Assembly (NCBI GenBank): GCA_000831005.1
Contig: CP007152.1
Location: forward strand, 1,922,001-1,986,000
Direction: 5' to 3'
Length of the DNA: 64,000 nucleotides
From: Marinobacter salarius
GTDB lineage: Bacteria > Pseudomonadota > Gammaproteobacteria > Pseudomonadales > Oleiphilaceae
The notes beneath the pieces were generated by a model, which had not been told where the DNA came from, ran no database searches, and saw only the letters and a list, made by a program, of their open reading frames with translations. The number at the start of each line of letters is the position of its first letter. Position 1 is the stretch's first letter. Below, one piece after another: positions 1-8,506 of the stretch. The translations under genes were made by a program, and so were the position numbers.

Positions 1-709
1 CTATGCCGTAATACTGCCCCTCCTGCTTTTCGAGGCTGCTGCGTAAAGAACTGACTTGGCTCTGGAGGTCATACAGTTCTTCCATGATGGTGTCTGCCTT
101 GAAGTATTGGGCAAATTCGGCGGCGTCCTCCCATTCCTCGGCAGGCTTGCCCACGATCATGCATTTTTCGTCACCACAGCCACGGCAGCTGACCTCGCGA
201 AAGATGATTTCCCGGCCCATAAACGAGGAGGTGTAGGCGCAGGCGTATCCAAGCAGTGACCAGCAGACCGGTTCATCCATCTGCCCAAGTTCTGTCTGGC
301 AGATATCCACTTCAAACGAATCAACCCATTCCAGCTCGCCATAGAAGCTGCCGGAGTCGTGATCAATGTCGATCTCCATGGGAACGACTTTGACCATGCC
401 CTTGAGTGAATGCAGTTGGGGGCCAGCGAGAAAGATGTCGAGTTCACTGCAGTGCGGGCGAAGCTTCCGGGCCAGTTCGGCGTCTTTCAGTCCGGACTGG
501 TATCCCAGGCGCAGGAGAAAGCCCTTCGCGCGCTCAATACCCATGGTATTCACCATTTCGCGACGAAAGGCGGCCATGGCACTGACTTGCATCAGTAGCA
601 TGCGTTGCTCGCCAAACCAGATTTTGCCTTCCGTGCTCTGGAACCGGATCTGCTCCGTAAGATCCTGAAAATCCACATACTGCAATTGTGGTTTGTAGGT
701 AATAGCCAT
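1..709 (-). CDS. dmpR: Phenol-responsive sigma54 activator DmpR, N-terminal part (runs off window start)
   Basis: Reading from ATG at 709 towards position 1 gives about 236 residues that match the effector-sensing half of DmpR/XylR-type activators. An XylR_N domain comes first (start MAITYKPQLQ, then QSTEGKIWFGEQRML). A V4R domain follows, with the cysteine cluster CRGCGDEKC near residue 190 and then GKPAEEW. A linker begins with ELYELQSQV and ends at GQYYG at the window edge. The AAA+ and DNA-binding domains lie outside the window. In the family, phenols bind this domain and relieve repression of the ATPase, which activates the sigma54 promoter of the catabolic operon. The gene is divergent from dmpK across a 381-bp region holding DmpR-like sites. 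The frame is open with no break. Confidence 0.93.
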   Translation of the reverse strand, partial: MAITYKPQLQYVDFQDLTEQIRFQSTEGKIWFGEQRMLLMQVSAMAAFRREMVNTMGIERAKGFLLRLGYQSGLKDAELARKLRPHCSELDIFLAGPQLHSLKGMVKVVPMEIDIDHDSGSFYGELEWVDSFEVDICQTELGQMDEPVCWSLLGYACAYTSSFMGREIIFREVSCRGCGDEKCMIVGKPAEEWEDAAEFAQYFKADTIMEELYDLQSQVSSLRSSLEKQEGQYYGI

Positions 710-819
710 ACTCAGGAGCCCCGTTTGTAATTGTATGGGGTCGCGTCCTGGAAAGGTCGTCCAGCGCGAAGGCAGCCGAACGCCGCCTTTTTCATATAAC
801 ACCCTATCCTTGTCACAAA

Positions 820-835
820 TCAATCAAATGATGAA
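820..835. promoter_or_regulatory. Distal DmpR/XylR-type upstream activating sequence (candidate)
   Basis: TCAATCAAATGATGAA resembles the XylR/DmpR palindrome TTGATCAATTGATCAA and matches the proximal site at 898-913 at 13 of 16 bases. It lies about 230 bp upstream of the predicted start of the dmp operon and 111 bp from the dmpR start codon, so it could also affect dmpR expression. Binding is inferred. Confidence 0.55.
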
Positions 836-863
836 ATTTCAGGCGAAAGTCACGGTTGGCTGC

Positions 864-887
864 TGATCTGAGCATTTGCTCAGATCA
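864..887. repeat. Perfect 10-bp inverted repeat with 4-nt spacer between the two activator sites
   Basis: The arms are TGATCTGAGC (864-873) and GCTCAGATCA (878-887), separated by ATTT. They sit between the two DmpR-like sites in the dmpR-dmpK intergenic region. There is no T-run and no gene ends nearby, so a terminator is unlikely. An operator for another regulator or part of the activator architecture is possible. Confidence 0.6.
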
Positions 888-897
888 CGATTTCATG

Positions 898-913
898 TTG
901 ATCAAATGATGAA
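898..913. promoter_or_regulatory. Proximal DmpR/XylR-type upstream activating sequence
   Basis: TTGATCAAATGATGAA differs from the XylR/DmpR consensus palindrome TTGATCAATTGATCAA at only two positions. Its centre is about 155 bp upstream of the predicted transcription start, a spacing typical for enhancer-type sites of sigma54 activators. Confidence 0.7.
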
Positions 914-1033
914 AAATTCGTCTGGCTTCCTGATCTCACCCTTCGATAATCCACTCTGTATCAGCGCCCGCCTTTCTATATAAAGCCTTTTAAAACAGAA
1001 GTCTGGGTTTTTATTGACGGCAGGTTTCGATGC

Positions 1034-1050
1034 TTGGCACAGCCGTTGCT
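1034..1050 (+). promoter_or_regulatory. Sigma54 (-24/-12) promoter of the dmp operon (Po-like)
   Basis: TTGGCAC, a 5-bp spacer and TTGCT reproduce the RpoN consensus TGGCAC-N5-TTGCW with correct 10-bp spacing between the GG (1036-1037) and the GC (1048-1049). Transcription should begin near 1061, before dmpK at 1091. The 914-1030 stretch between activator site and promoter includes an A/T-rich segment around 977-995 where an IHF site might lie. I could not identify a clear IHF consensus. Confidence 0.85.
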
Positions 1051-1090
1051 CCAGCTGTGGCAACCCATAACAAACACAAGGGTGTCAACG

Positions 1091-1342
1091 ATGACTGAGC
1101 ATGCAAAAAGCTTCGACGAGCTGACCCGCTACATCCGGGTCCGAAGTGGGCCAGAGGACAGATTCGTAGAGTTCGATTTTGCCATCGGACATCCCGAACT
1201 GTTTGTTGAGCTTGTCCTTCCCCGCGAAGCGTTCGAAATCTTCTGCAAGCACAACAATGTCGTTCACATGGATTCCGACATGATCCGCGAGATTGATGCG
1301 GACATGGTCAAGTGGCGCTTCGGCGAGAAGGGTCACCGCTGA
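1091..1342 (+). CDS. dmpK: Phenol hydroxylase assembly protein (P0 subunit)
   Basis: The first gene of the operon encodes an 83-residue acidic protein of the phenol hydroxylase P0 family. In the family this accessory component supports assembly or activation of the oxygenase, probably at the iron-loading step, and is not part of the final catalytic complex. The C-terminal segment VVHMDSDMIREIDADMVKW is characteristic. I chose ATG 1091 because it lies just downstream of the predicted transcription start. An in-frame TTG at 1034 falls inside the promoter. A weak AAGGGTG ribosome-binding site precedes the start. dmpL follows after 48 bp. Confidence 0.9.
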   Translation: MTEHAKSFDELTRYIRVRSGPEDRFVEFDFAIGHPELFVELVLPREAFEIFCKHNNVVHMDSDMIREIDADMVKWRFGEKGHR

Positions 1343-1390
1343 ACGTCACCAAATCGATCATCCACTCAAAACAACAAACGGTAAGTTGAT

Positions 1391-2392
1391 ATGAGCATTG
1401 AGATCAAAACCAATTCGGTGGAACCCATCCGCCAGACATACGGGCACATCGCCCGTCGCTTCGGCGACAAGCCGGCCTCCCGCTACCAGGAAGCCAGCTA
1501 TGACCTGGAAGCCAAAACCAACTTTCACTACCGCCCGCTGTGGGATTCAAAGCACACGCTGAACGACCCCACACGCACGTCGATCCGCATGGAAGACTGG
1601 TACGCCGTCACCGATCCCCGCCAGTTCTACTACGGCGCCTATGTTGGTAACCGGGCCAAGATGCAGGAGGCCGCGGAGACCAGCTTCGGGTTCTGCGAAA
1701 AGCGCAATCTGCTGACCCGACTTCCCGAAGCCACTCAGAAGCAGATCCTGAGGTTGCTGGTGCCTCTGCGCCACGTGGAGCTGGGTGCCAACATGAACAA
1801 CAGCAAGATCGCGGGCGATGTTAACGCCACGACGGTCTCGCAGATGCACATATATACCGCCATGGATCGCCTGGGCATTGGCCAGTACCTGTCTCGAATT
1901 GCCCTGATGCTGGATGGCAGTACCGGTGCAGCACTGGACGAATCCAAGTGCTACTGGATGGATGACGAGCTGTGGCAGCCAATGCGCAAGCTGGTGGAAG
2001 ACACCCTGGTGGTGGATGACTGGTTCGAGTTGACGCTGGTCCAGAACGTGCTGGTGGATGGCCTGCTGTTTCCCCTGGTGTACGAGAGGATGGACCAGTG
2101 GCTGGGCGAGCAGGATGCCGAAGATGTTTCCATGCTCACCGAATTCATGCGGGACTGGTACAAGGAATCCCTGCGCTGGACCAACGCCATGATCAAGGTT
2201 GTGGCAGCGGAAAGCGATGCCAACCGCGAACAGCTCCAGGCCTGGATCGATCAGTGGGAACCTCAGGTGTACAGCGCACTCAAGCCCCTGGCCGAGGCCA
2301 GCACCGGCATTGAGGCCCTGGATGAAACCCGGGCTCAACTCTCCACCCGTCTCAAGAAATTCCAGCTGCAGAGCCAGGGAGTATCCGCATGA
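1391..2392 (+). CDS. dmpL: Phenol hydroxylase beta subunit (P1)
   Basis: A 333-residue protein of the bacterial multicomponent monooxygenase beta-subunit family. It has the helical ferritin-like fold without iron ligands and pairs with DmpN and DmpO in the (alpha-beta-gamma)2 hydroxylase. Conserved segments include MEDWYAVTDPRQFYYGAYV near residue 65 and ELGANMNNSKIAGDVNATTV near residue 133. Length and start (ATG after GTAAGTTGAT) fit the family. The stop overlaps the dmpM start by four bases (ATGA), so translational coupling is likely. Confidence 0.95.
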   Translation: MSIEIKTNSVEPIRQTYGHIARRFGDKPASRYQEASYDLEAKTNFHYRPLWDSKHTLNDPTRTSIRMEDWYAVTDPRQFYYGAYVGNRAKMQEAAETSFGFCEKRNLLTRLPEATQKQILRLLVPLRHVELGANMNNSKIAGDVNATTVSQMHIYTAMDRLGIGQYLSRIALMLDGSTGAALDESKCYWMDDELWQPMRKLVEDTLVVDDWFELTLVQNVLVDGLLFPLVYERMDQWLGEQDAEDVSMLTEFMRDWYKESLRWTNAMIKVVAAESDANREQLQAWIDQWEPQVYSALKPLAEASTGIEALDETRAQLSTRLKKFQLQSQGVSA

Positions 2393-2658
2393 GCCAGCTC
2401 GTATTTATTGCCTTTCAGGACAACGACAACGCCCGCTACCTGGTGGAAGCCATCGCCGAAGACAATCCGGAAGCGGAAGTTCAGCACCAGCCGGCAATGA
2501 TCCGGATCCAGGCCGAGAAGCGCCTGGTGATCAACCGGGAAACGATGGAAGAGAAGCTCGGTCGCGAATGGGATGTTCAGGAAATGCTCATCGACGTGAT
2601 CAGTATCGGCGGCAATGTCGACGAAGACGACGACCACTTCATTCTTCAGTGGACCTAA
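2389..2658 (+). CDS. dmpM: Phenol hydroxylase activator (effector) protein P2
   Basis: An 89-residue MmoB/DmpM-family effector protein. It has no cofactor, binds the hydroxylase near the diiron site and couples NADH use to oxygen activation. The sequence MSQLVFIAFQDNDNARYLVE followed by ISIGGNVDEDDDHFILQW at the C terminus is diagnostic. It is coupled to dmpL by an ATGA overlap and lies 14 bp before dmpN, with GGGAG as the next ribosome-binding site. Confidence 0.95.
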   Translation: MSQLVFIAFQDNDNARYLVEAIAEDNPEAEVQHQPAMIRIQAEKRLVINRETMEEKLGREWDVQEMLIDVISIGGNVDEDDDHFILQWT

Positions 2659-2672
2659 TTGGGAGACTTATC

Positions 2673-4218
2673 ATGGCTGTTAAAAACAAGAAGCTGAATC
2701 TCAAGGACAAGTACCAGTACCTGACCCGGGACATGGCCTGGGAACCAACCTATCAAAAGAAGAAGGACATTTTCCCGGACGAGGACTTTGAAGGTATCAA
2801 GATTACCGATTGGTCCCAATGGGAAGATCCGTTCCGTCTGACCATGGACGCCTACTGGAAGTACCAGGCTGAAAAAGAGAAAAAGCTGTACGCCATTTTC
2901 GATGCCTTTGCCCAGAACAACGGCCACCAGAACATCTCGGACGCCCGTTATGTGAATGCGCTGAAACTGTTCCTGACCGGTGTGTCGCCCCTGGAACACG
3001 CGGCTTTCCAGGGCTACGCCAAAGTGGGTCGCCAGTTCAGTGGGGCCGGGGCGCGTGTTGCCTGTCAGATGCAGGCGATTGATGAGCTGCGCCACTCCCA
3101 GACCCAGCAGCATGCGATGAGCCATTACAACAAGCATTTTAATGGCCTGCACGATGCGGCTTACATGCACGACCGGGTGTGGTTCCTGTCGGTGCCCAAG
3201 TCGTTCTTCGATGATGCCCGTTCGGCCGGTCCGTTCGAGTTCCTGACCGCGATCTCGTTCTCCTTCGAGTATGTGCTGACTAACCTTTTGTTCGTGCCGT
3301 TCATGTCCGGCGCTGCCTACAACGGCGACATGGCCACCGTCACCTTCGGTTTCTCGGCGCAGTCCGACGAAGCGCGGCACATGACCCTGGGTCTTGAGGT
3401 GATCAAGTTCATCCTCGAGCAGCACGAGGACAACGTGCCCATCGTCCAGCGCTGGATCGACAAATGGTTCTGGCGCGGTTTCCGCCTGCTGAGCCTGGTC
3501 AGCATGATGATGGACTACATGCTGCCGAACAAGGTCATGTCCTGGTCGGAAGCCTGGGAAGTGTATTACGAGCAAAACGGCGGCGCCCTGTTCAAAGACC
3601 TTGAGCGCTACGGCATCCGCCCGCCCAAATATCAGGATGTGGCCAACGATGCCAAGCACCACATCAGCCATCAGCTATGGGGCACGTTCTACCAGTACAG
3701 TCAGGCCACCAACTTCCATACCTGGATTCCCGGCAAGGAAGAAATGGACTGGATGTCCGAGAAGTACCCGGAGACTTTCGACAAGTACTACCGCCCGCGC
3801 TACGAGCATTGGGCCAAAGAGCATGCTGAAGGCCGCCGCTTCTACAACAACACCCTGCCGCAACTGTGCCAGGTATGCCAGGTGCCGACGCTGTTTACCG
3901 AGATGGGCGAGCCACCAAGCTCAGCCACCGCCAGATGAACTACGAAGGTGAGCGTTACCACTTCTGCTCGGAAGCCTGCTGCGACATCTTCAAGCACGAG
4001 CCGGAGAAGTACGTTCAGGCGTGGTTGCCGGTACACCAGATCTACCAGGGCAACTGTGAAGGCGGCGACGTCGAGACGGTGGTTCAGAAGTACTACCACA
4101 TCAATATTGGCGAGGACAATTTCGAGTATGTCGGCTCGCCGGACCACAAACGCTGGTTGTCCATCAAGGGCAAGTCGTCTGATGACAAGGCTGAAGGTCC
4201 AAGCAGGACGCGGCCTGA
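2673..4218 (+). CDS. dmpN: Phenol hydroxylase alpha subunit (P3), diiron oxygenase; two apparent frame breaks
   Basis: This is the catalytic alpha subunit, which hydroxylates phenol to catechol at a carboxylate-bridged diiron centre. Iron-ligand motifs are visible: EHAAFQG near residue 109, DELRH near 140 and DEARH near 234. The C-terminal zinc-ribbon-like region has CQVCQ and later HFCSEACCDIF. The frame breaks near 3903, where one G seems lost from GAGGATG. It breaks again near 4200, where one more base would end the protein at TGA 4216-4218. With both restored the protein is about 515 residues, close to the roughly 517 usual for the family. Without the second correction it would fuse in frame to dmpO. 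Start ATG 2673 follows GGGAGACTTATC. Confidence 0.92.
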
Positions 4219-4285
4219 TACGGAGATTACCCGGTGTCATCTGACGCCGGGTGATTCGCCCGCAAAAAACAACAAGGTGACCACC

Positions 4286-4645
4286 ATGAGTGTTAACGCT
4301 TTATACGACTACAAGTTTGAACCACGGGATAAGGTCGAGAACTTCAACGGCATGCAGTTGCTGTATGTGCTCTGGCCGAATCATCTGATGTTCTGTGCTC
4401 CGTTTGCCCTGCTGGTGCAACCGGACATGACCTTCGGAGCCATGGTTGAAGAGATCCTGAAACCGGCCACGGCATCCCATCCGGATGCAGCGAACGCTGA
4501 CTTCCTGGCGGCGCAGTGGCTGCTGAATGATGAACCGTTTACGCCGGATGCAGATGCCAGCCTTATAGACAACGGCATCGATCACAAGAGCATGCTGACG
4601 GTAACCACGCCGGGCCTTAACGGCCTTGCCGGCGCCGGATTCTGA
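4286..4645 (+). CDS. dmpO: Phenol hydroxylase gamma subunit (P4)
   Basis: A 119-residue gamma subunit of the hydroxylase, the same length as the family standard. MSVNALYDYKFEPRDKVENF followed by WPNHLMFCAPFA is diagnostic. As deposited, the reading frame upstream is open into the end of dmpN; the start is ATG 4286, preceded by AACAAGGTGACCACC. dmpP begins 10 bp downstream. Confidence 0.93.
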   Translation: MSVNALYDYKFEPRDKVENFNGMQLLYVLWPNHLMFCAPFALLVQPDMTFGAMVEEILKPATASHPDAANADFLAAQWLLNDEPFTPDADASLIDNGIDHKSMLTVTTPGLNGLAGAGF

Positions 4646-4655
4646 GGGTAGCGCT

Positions 4656-5717
4656 ATGAGTCACACCGTTACTATCGAACCCATTGGTGAGCAGATCGAG
4701 GTCGAGGATGGCCAGACCATCCTTGCCGCCGCCCTGCGCCAGGGTGTCTGGCTGCCTTTTGCCTGCGGCCATGGCACCTGTGCCACCTGCAAGGTCCAGG
4801 TCATCGAGGGCGATGTTGAAATCGGCGATGCCTCGCCGTTTGCCCTGATGGATGTGGAACGGGACGAAGGCAAGGTGCTGGCCTGCTGTGCCACAGTTGA
4901 AAGCGACGTCACCATCGAGGCGGATATCGATGTCGACGAAGACTTCGAGGGCTATCCGGTGGAGGACTACACCGCAACCGTCACAGACATCGTCGAGTTG
5001 TCTCCAACCATCAAGGGCATCCATCTGAAGCTGGACCGCCAGATGACCTTCCAGGCCGGCCAGTACATCAATATCGAACTGCCCGGTGTGGATGGCGCGA
5101 GGGCGTTCTCCCTGGCCAATCCGCCGAGCAAGGCGGGTGAGGTAGAGCTTCATGTGCGACTGGTCGAGGGGGGTGCCGCAACCACCTACATTCACCAGCA
5201 ACTGAACGTGGGTGAGCAACTGCATCTGTCAGGTCCATACGGCCAGTTCTTCGTGCGCAGTTCGCAGCCCGGCAACCTGATTTTCATTGCCGGCGGCTCC
5301 GGTCTCTCCAGCCCGCAATCCATGATCATTGACCTGCTGGAGCAGGGCGACGACCGCCAGATCACCCTGTTCCAGGGCGCCCGTAACCTTGCCGAGCTCT
5401 ACAACCGCGAGCTGTTCGAAGGCCTGGCCCGGGACAACGACAACTTCACCTACGTACCGGCGCTGAGCCAGGCGGACGAAGACGGTGAGTGGTCTGGATT
5501 CAGGGGCTATGTACACGATGCGGCCAGGGAACACTTCGGTGGTCGTTTTGCCGAGCACAAGGCCTATCTGTGCGGGCCGCCGCCGATGATCGATGCCGCG
5601 ATTACCGCATTGATGCAGGGCCGGTTGTTTGAGCGGGACATCTTCATGGAGAAGTTCCTGACAGCGGCAGACGGCGCGGAAGAAACCCAGCGCTCGGCCC
5701 TGTTCAAGAAGATCTGA
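4656..5717 (+). CDS. dmpP: Phenol hydroxylase reductase (P5), FAD/[2Fe-2S]
   Basis: A 353-residue electron-transfer component that passes electrons from NADH through FAD and a plant-type [2Fe-2S] cluster to the hydroxylase. The N-terminal ferredoxin domain has CGHGTCATC near residues 39-47 and a distal cysteine near 77. The FAD-binding segment is RAFSLANPP near residue 149. The NAD-binding domain has FIAGGSGLSSPQSMI near 210 and CGPPPMIDAAI near 308. Start ATG 4656 follows GAGGGTAGCGCT. dmpQ begins 13 bp after the stop with ribosome-binding site GGAGGTG. Confidence 0.95.
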   Translation: MSHTVTIEPIGEQIEVEDGQTILAAALRQGVWLPFACGHGTCATCKVQVIEGDVEIGDASPFALMDVERDEGKVLACCATVESDVTIEADIDVDEDFEGYPVEDYTATVTDIVELSPTIKGIHLKLDRQMTFQAGQYINIELPGVDGARAFSLANPPSKAGEVELHVRLVEGGAATTYIHQQLNVGEQLHLSGPYGQFFVRSSQPGNLIFIAGGSGLSSPQSMIIDLLEQGDDRQITLFQGARNLAELYNRELFEGLARDNDNFTYVPALSQADEDGEWSGFRGYVHDAAREHFGGRFAEHKAYLCGPPPMIDAAITALMQGRLFERDIFMEKFLTAADGAEETQRSALFKKI

Positions 5718-5730
5718 CCGGAGGTGAAGC

Positions 5731-6066
5731 ATGGCTCAGGTCTATCGGATTACCGAGCAGTGCAGCGGCAAGTCCTTTGAGTGCGAGGCAGGCCAGAGTG
5801 TGCTCAAGGCCATGGAACAACGGGGCATGAAGTGCGTGCCCGTGGGCTGCCGGGGCGGTGGCTGTGGCTACTGCAAGATCCAGGTTCTGGCAGGAGAGTT
5901 CGAGTGCGGAAAGATGAGCAAGGTCCATGTTCCGCCGGAAGCCCTGAAAAAAAGGGAGGTCCTGGCCTGCCGGGTGTATCCCCTGACTGATTTGACCATC
6001 GAGTGCCGGCCGCCATCGCAGCCCGGTCTCGCAAGCAAGCAGACAAAAACAACAGCGTTGAGGTAA
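5731..6066 (+). CDS. dmpQ: Chloroplast-type [2Fe-2S] ferredoxin (XylT/DmpQ type)
   Basis: A 111-residue ferredoxin with the cysteine pattern [15 protein letters not shown] near residues 35-49 and a fourth ligand at LACRVYPL near 85. In the XylT/DmpQ family it reactivates catechol 2,3-dioxygenase by re-reducing active-site iron that substituted catechols oxidise. Its place directly before dmpB fits. The strong ribosome-binding site GGAGGTG precedes ATG 5731. Confidence 0.93.
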   Translation: MAQVYRITEQCSGKSFECEAGQSVLKAMEQRGMKCVPVGCRGGGCGYCKIQVLAGEFECGKMSKVHVPPEALKKREVLACRVYPLTDLTIECRPPSQPGLASKQTKTTALR

Positions 6067-6071
6067 CTGTC

Positions 6072-6994
6072 ATGAAAAAAGGTGTAATGCGTCCCGGCCA
6101 CGTCCAGATCCGTGTTCTCGATATGGATGAAGCCGTCAAACACTACACGGACCTGATGGGTCTTATCGAAACCGACCGCGACGACCAGGGCCGTGTGTAT
6201 CTCAAAGCCTGGACCGAAGTGGACAAGTTTTCCGTGGTACTTCGCGAGGCGGACGAGCCTGGCTGTGACTTTATGGGCTTTAAGGTTGTGGACGAAGCCG
6301 CTCTGGTTCAATTGGAGAAAGACCTGGTGGACTTCGGCGTTGATGTTGAGCAGGTTCCCGAAGGTGATCTGAAAGACTGTGGCCGCCGGGTTCGTTTTAC
6401 CGTGCCTTCCGGTCACGCCTTCGAACTCTATGCCGACAAGCTCTACACCGGCAAATGGGGCATCAATAACGTTAACCCTGAAGCATGGCCCCGTGGCCTG
6501 GACGGTATGAAGCCGTTCGGTTTGATCACTGTCTGTTTTACGGGCCTGAACTGGCGGCGGTGTACGACATCTTCGTGAACGTGCTCGGGTTCCATCTCGC
6601 AGAGCAGGTTCTGGATGGCGACGGCACTCGTATTGCCCAGTTCCTGACCGTGTCCATGAAGGAGCACGACATTGCCTTCATTCACCACGAGGAGAAGGGC
6701 AAGTTCCACCACGCCTCTTTCTTCCTGGAGACTTGGGAAGACGTACTGCGCGCCGCGGACCTGATCTCCATGACTGATACCTCCATCGATATCGGCCCGA
6801 CTCGTCACGGCCTGACCCACGGCAAGACTATCTACTTCTTCGACCCGTCCGGTAACCGTAATGAGGTGTTCTGTGGTGGTGACTACATCTACCCGGATCA
6901 CAAACCGGTGACTTGGCAGGCCGAGCAGTTGGGTAAGGCCATCTTCTACCACGACCGGGTACTGAACGAACGGTTCCTGACGGTTCTGACCTGA
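6072..6994 (+). CDS. dmpB: Catechol 2,3-dioxygenase; one apparent frame break
   Basis: An extradiol dioxygenase of the vicinal-oxygen-chelate superfamily that opens catechol to 2-hydroxymuconic semialdehyde. The three iron ligands are visible after frame repair: His in RFDHCLFYG, His in KFHHASF and Glu in NRNEVFCGG. The signature [19 protein letters not shown] is present. The frame breaks near 6508, where one G appears lost after the codons for GM. Restoring it gives GMEAVRFDH and a protein of 307 residues, the normal length. The start ATG 6072 lies 5 bp after dmpQ. Confidence 0.94.
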
Positions 6995-7038
6995 TTGATA
7001 TCCGACTCAACAGGGCTAATTTAACAGGATAGGCAGCA

Positions 7039-8499
7039 ATGAAAGACATCAAGCACTACATCAATGGGCAGTATGTTGGCTCGGCCAGCGGCAAGTTGTT
7101 CGACAACGTCAACCCGGCCAACGGCAAGGTGATCAGCAAAGTTCACGAAGCCGGACGTGACGAGGTGGACGCCGCAGTCAAAGCCGCGAAAGCGGCCCTG
7201 CGCGGCCCCTGGGGCAAGATGACACTGGAGGAACGCACCGGCATCCTGCACAAGGTGGCTGACGGCATCAACGCACGGTTTGACGAGTTCCTGGAAGCGG
7301 AATGCCTGGATACCGGCAAGCCCAAATCCCTGGCGAGCCACATCGACATTCCCCGGGGCGCGGCCAACTTCAAGGTGTTCGCGGACATGATCAAGAACGT
7401 GCCCACGGAATCCTTCGAAATGCCCACGCCGGACGGTACCGGCGCGCTGAACTACGCCGTACGCCGCCCCAAGGGCGTGATCGGGGTGATCAGCCCGTGG
7501 AACCTGCCATTGCTGCTGATGACCTGGAAAGTCGGGCCTGCTCTGGCCTGTGGCAACACCGTGGTGGTCAAACCCTCCGAGGAAACCCCCACCACCACCG
7601 CCCTGCTGGGCGAAGTGATGAAAGACGCCGGCGTACCGGACGGGGTGTTCAACGTGGTTCACGGCTTCGGTGGGGATTCAGCCGGCGCTTTCCTCACCGA
7701 GCATCCGCTAGTGGATGGTTTCACCTTTACCGGCGAAACCGGCACCGGCGAAGTCATCATGAAGGCAGCCGCGAAGGGCATCCGGGATATCTCCCTGGAG
7801 CTGGGTGGCAAGAACGCCGGCCTAGTGTTCGCCGACTGCGACATGGACAAGGCCATCGAGGGCACCATGCGCTCAGCCTTCGCCAACTGTGGCCAGGTTT
7901 GCCTGGGCACTGAGCGGGTTTATGTAGAACGTTCCATCTTCGACGAGTTCGTTGGCCGACTGAAAGAAGCCGCGGAAGGCATGAAGATTGGTCCGCCGGA
8001 TGATGCCGAGGCGGATATGGGTCCGCTGGTCAGCCTCAAACACCGGGAGAAGGTTCTGTCCTATTACCAGAAAGCCGTTGATGACGGTGCCACGGTGGTG
8101 ACCGGTGGTGGTGTTCCCGATATGCCGGCCGAGCTGGCCGGTGGTGCCTGGGTTCAGCCCACCATCTGGACCGGATTGCCGGAAAGTTCGACGGTGATTA
8201 CCGATGAAATCTTCGGCCCCTGTGTCCACCTGTGCCCATTCGACACCGAAGAGGAAGCCATCGAACTGGCCAACAGCCTTCCCTACGGACTGGCATCAGC
8301 AATCTGGAGCGAGAACATTACCCGCGCCCACCGGGTCGCGGGCCAGATCGAAGCTGGCATCATCTGGGTCAACAGCTGGTTCCTGCGGGATCTGCGCACA
8401 CCCTTCGGTGGCAGCAAACAGTCCGGCATTGGCCGCGAGGGTGGTGTGCACTCCCTGGAGTTCTACACCGAGATGAAAAACATCTGTGTGAAATTGTGA
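7039..8499 (+). CDS. dmpC: 2-Hydroxymuconic semialdehyde dehydrogenase
   Basis: A 486-residue intact aldehyde dehydrogenase that oxidises the ring-cleavage product to 2-hydroxymuconate with NAD+, the first step of the oxalocrotonate branch. Visible motifs are the NAD-binding VVVKPSEETP, the general-base Glu in SLELGGKNAGL near residue 255, and the catalytic Cys in ANCGQVCLGTERV near 288. FGGSKQSGIGREGG near the C terminus is typical. The start follows AGGATAGGCAGCA. dmpD begins 7 bp after the stop. Confidence 0.94.
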   Translation: MKDIKHYINGQYVGSASGKLFDNVNPANGKVISKVHEAGRDEVDAAVKAAKAALRGPWGKMTLEERTGILHKVADGINARFDEFLEAECLDTGKPKSLASHIDIPRGAANFKVFADMIKNVPTESFEMPTPDGTGALNYAVRRPKGVIGVISPWNLPLLLMTWKVGPALACGNTVVVKPSEETPTTTALLGEVMKDAGVPDGVFNVVHGFGGDSAGAFLTEHPLVDGFTFTGETGTGEVIMKAAAKGIRDISLELGGKNAGLVFADCDMDKAIEGTMRSAFANCGQVCLGTERVYVERSIFDEFVGRLKEAAEGMKIGPPDDAEADMGPLVSLKHREKVLSYYQKAVDDGATVVTGGGVPDMPAELAGGAWVQPTIWTGLPESSTVITDEIFGPCVHLCPFDTEEEAIELANSLPYGLASAIWSENITRAHRVAGQIEAGIIWVNSWFLRDLRTPFGGSKQSGIGREGGVHSLEFYTEMKNICVKL

Positions 8500-8506
8500 G
8501 CTAACC

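Noticed and set aside
1034..1090. An upstream TTG start extending dmpK by 19 codons
   Set aside because: The TTG is the first part of the -24 promoter element, so it lies upstream of the predicted transcript start.
1547..3671. Long minus-strand open frames opposite dmpL and dmpN
   Set aside because: They are antisense to well-identified hydroxylase subunits and show no domain, start signal or independent context.
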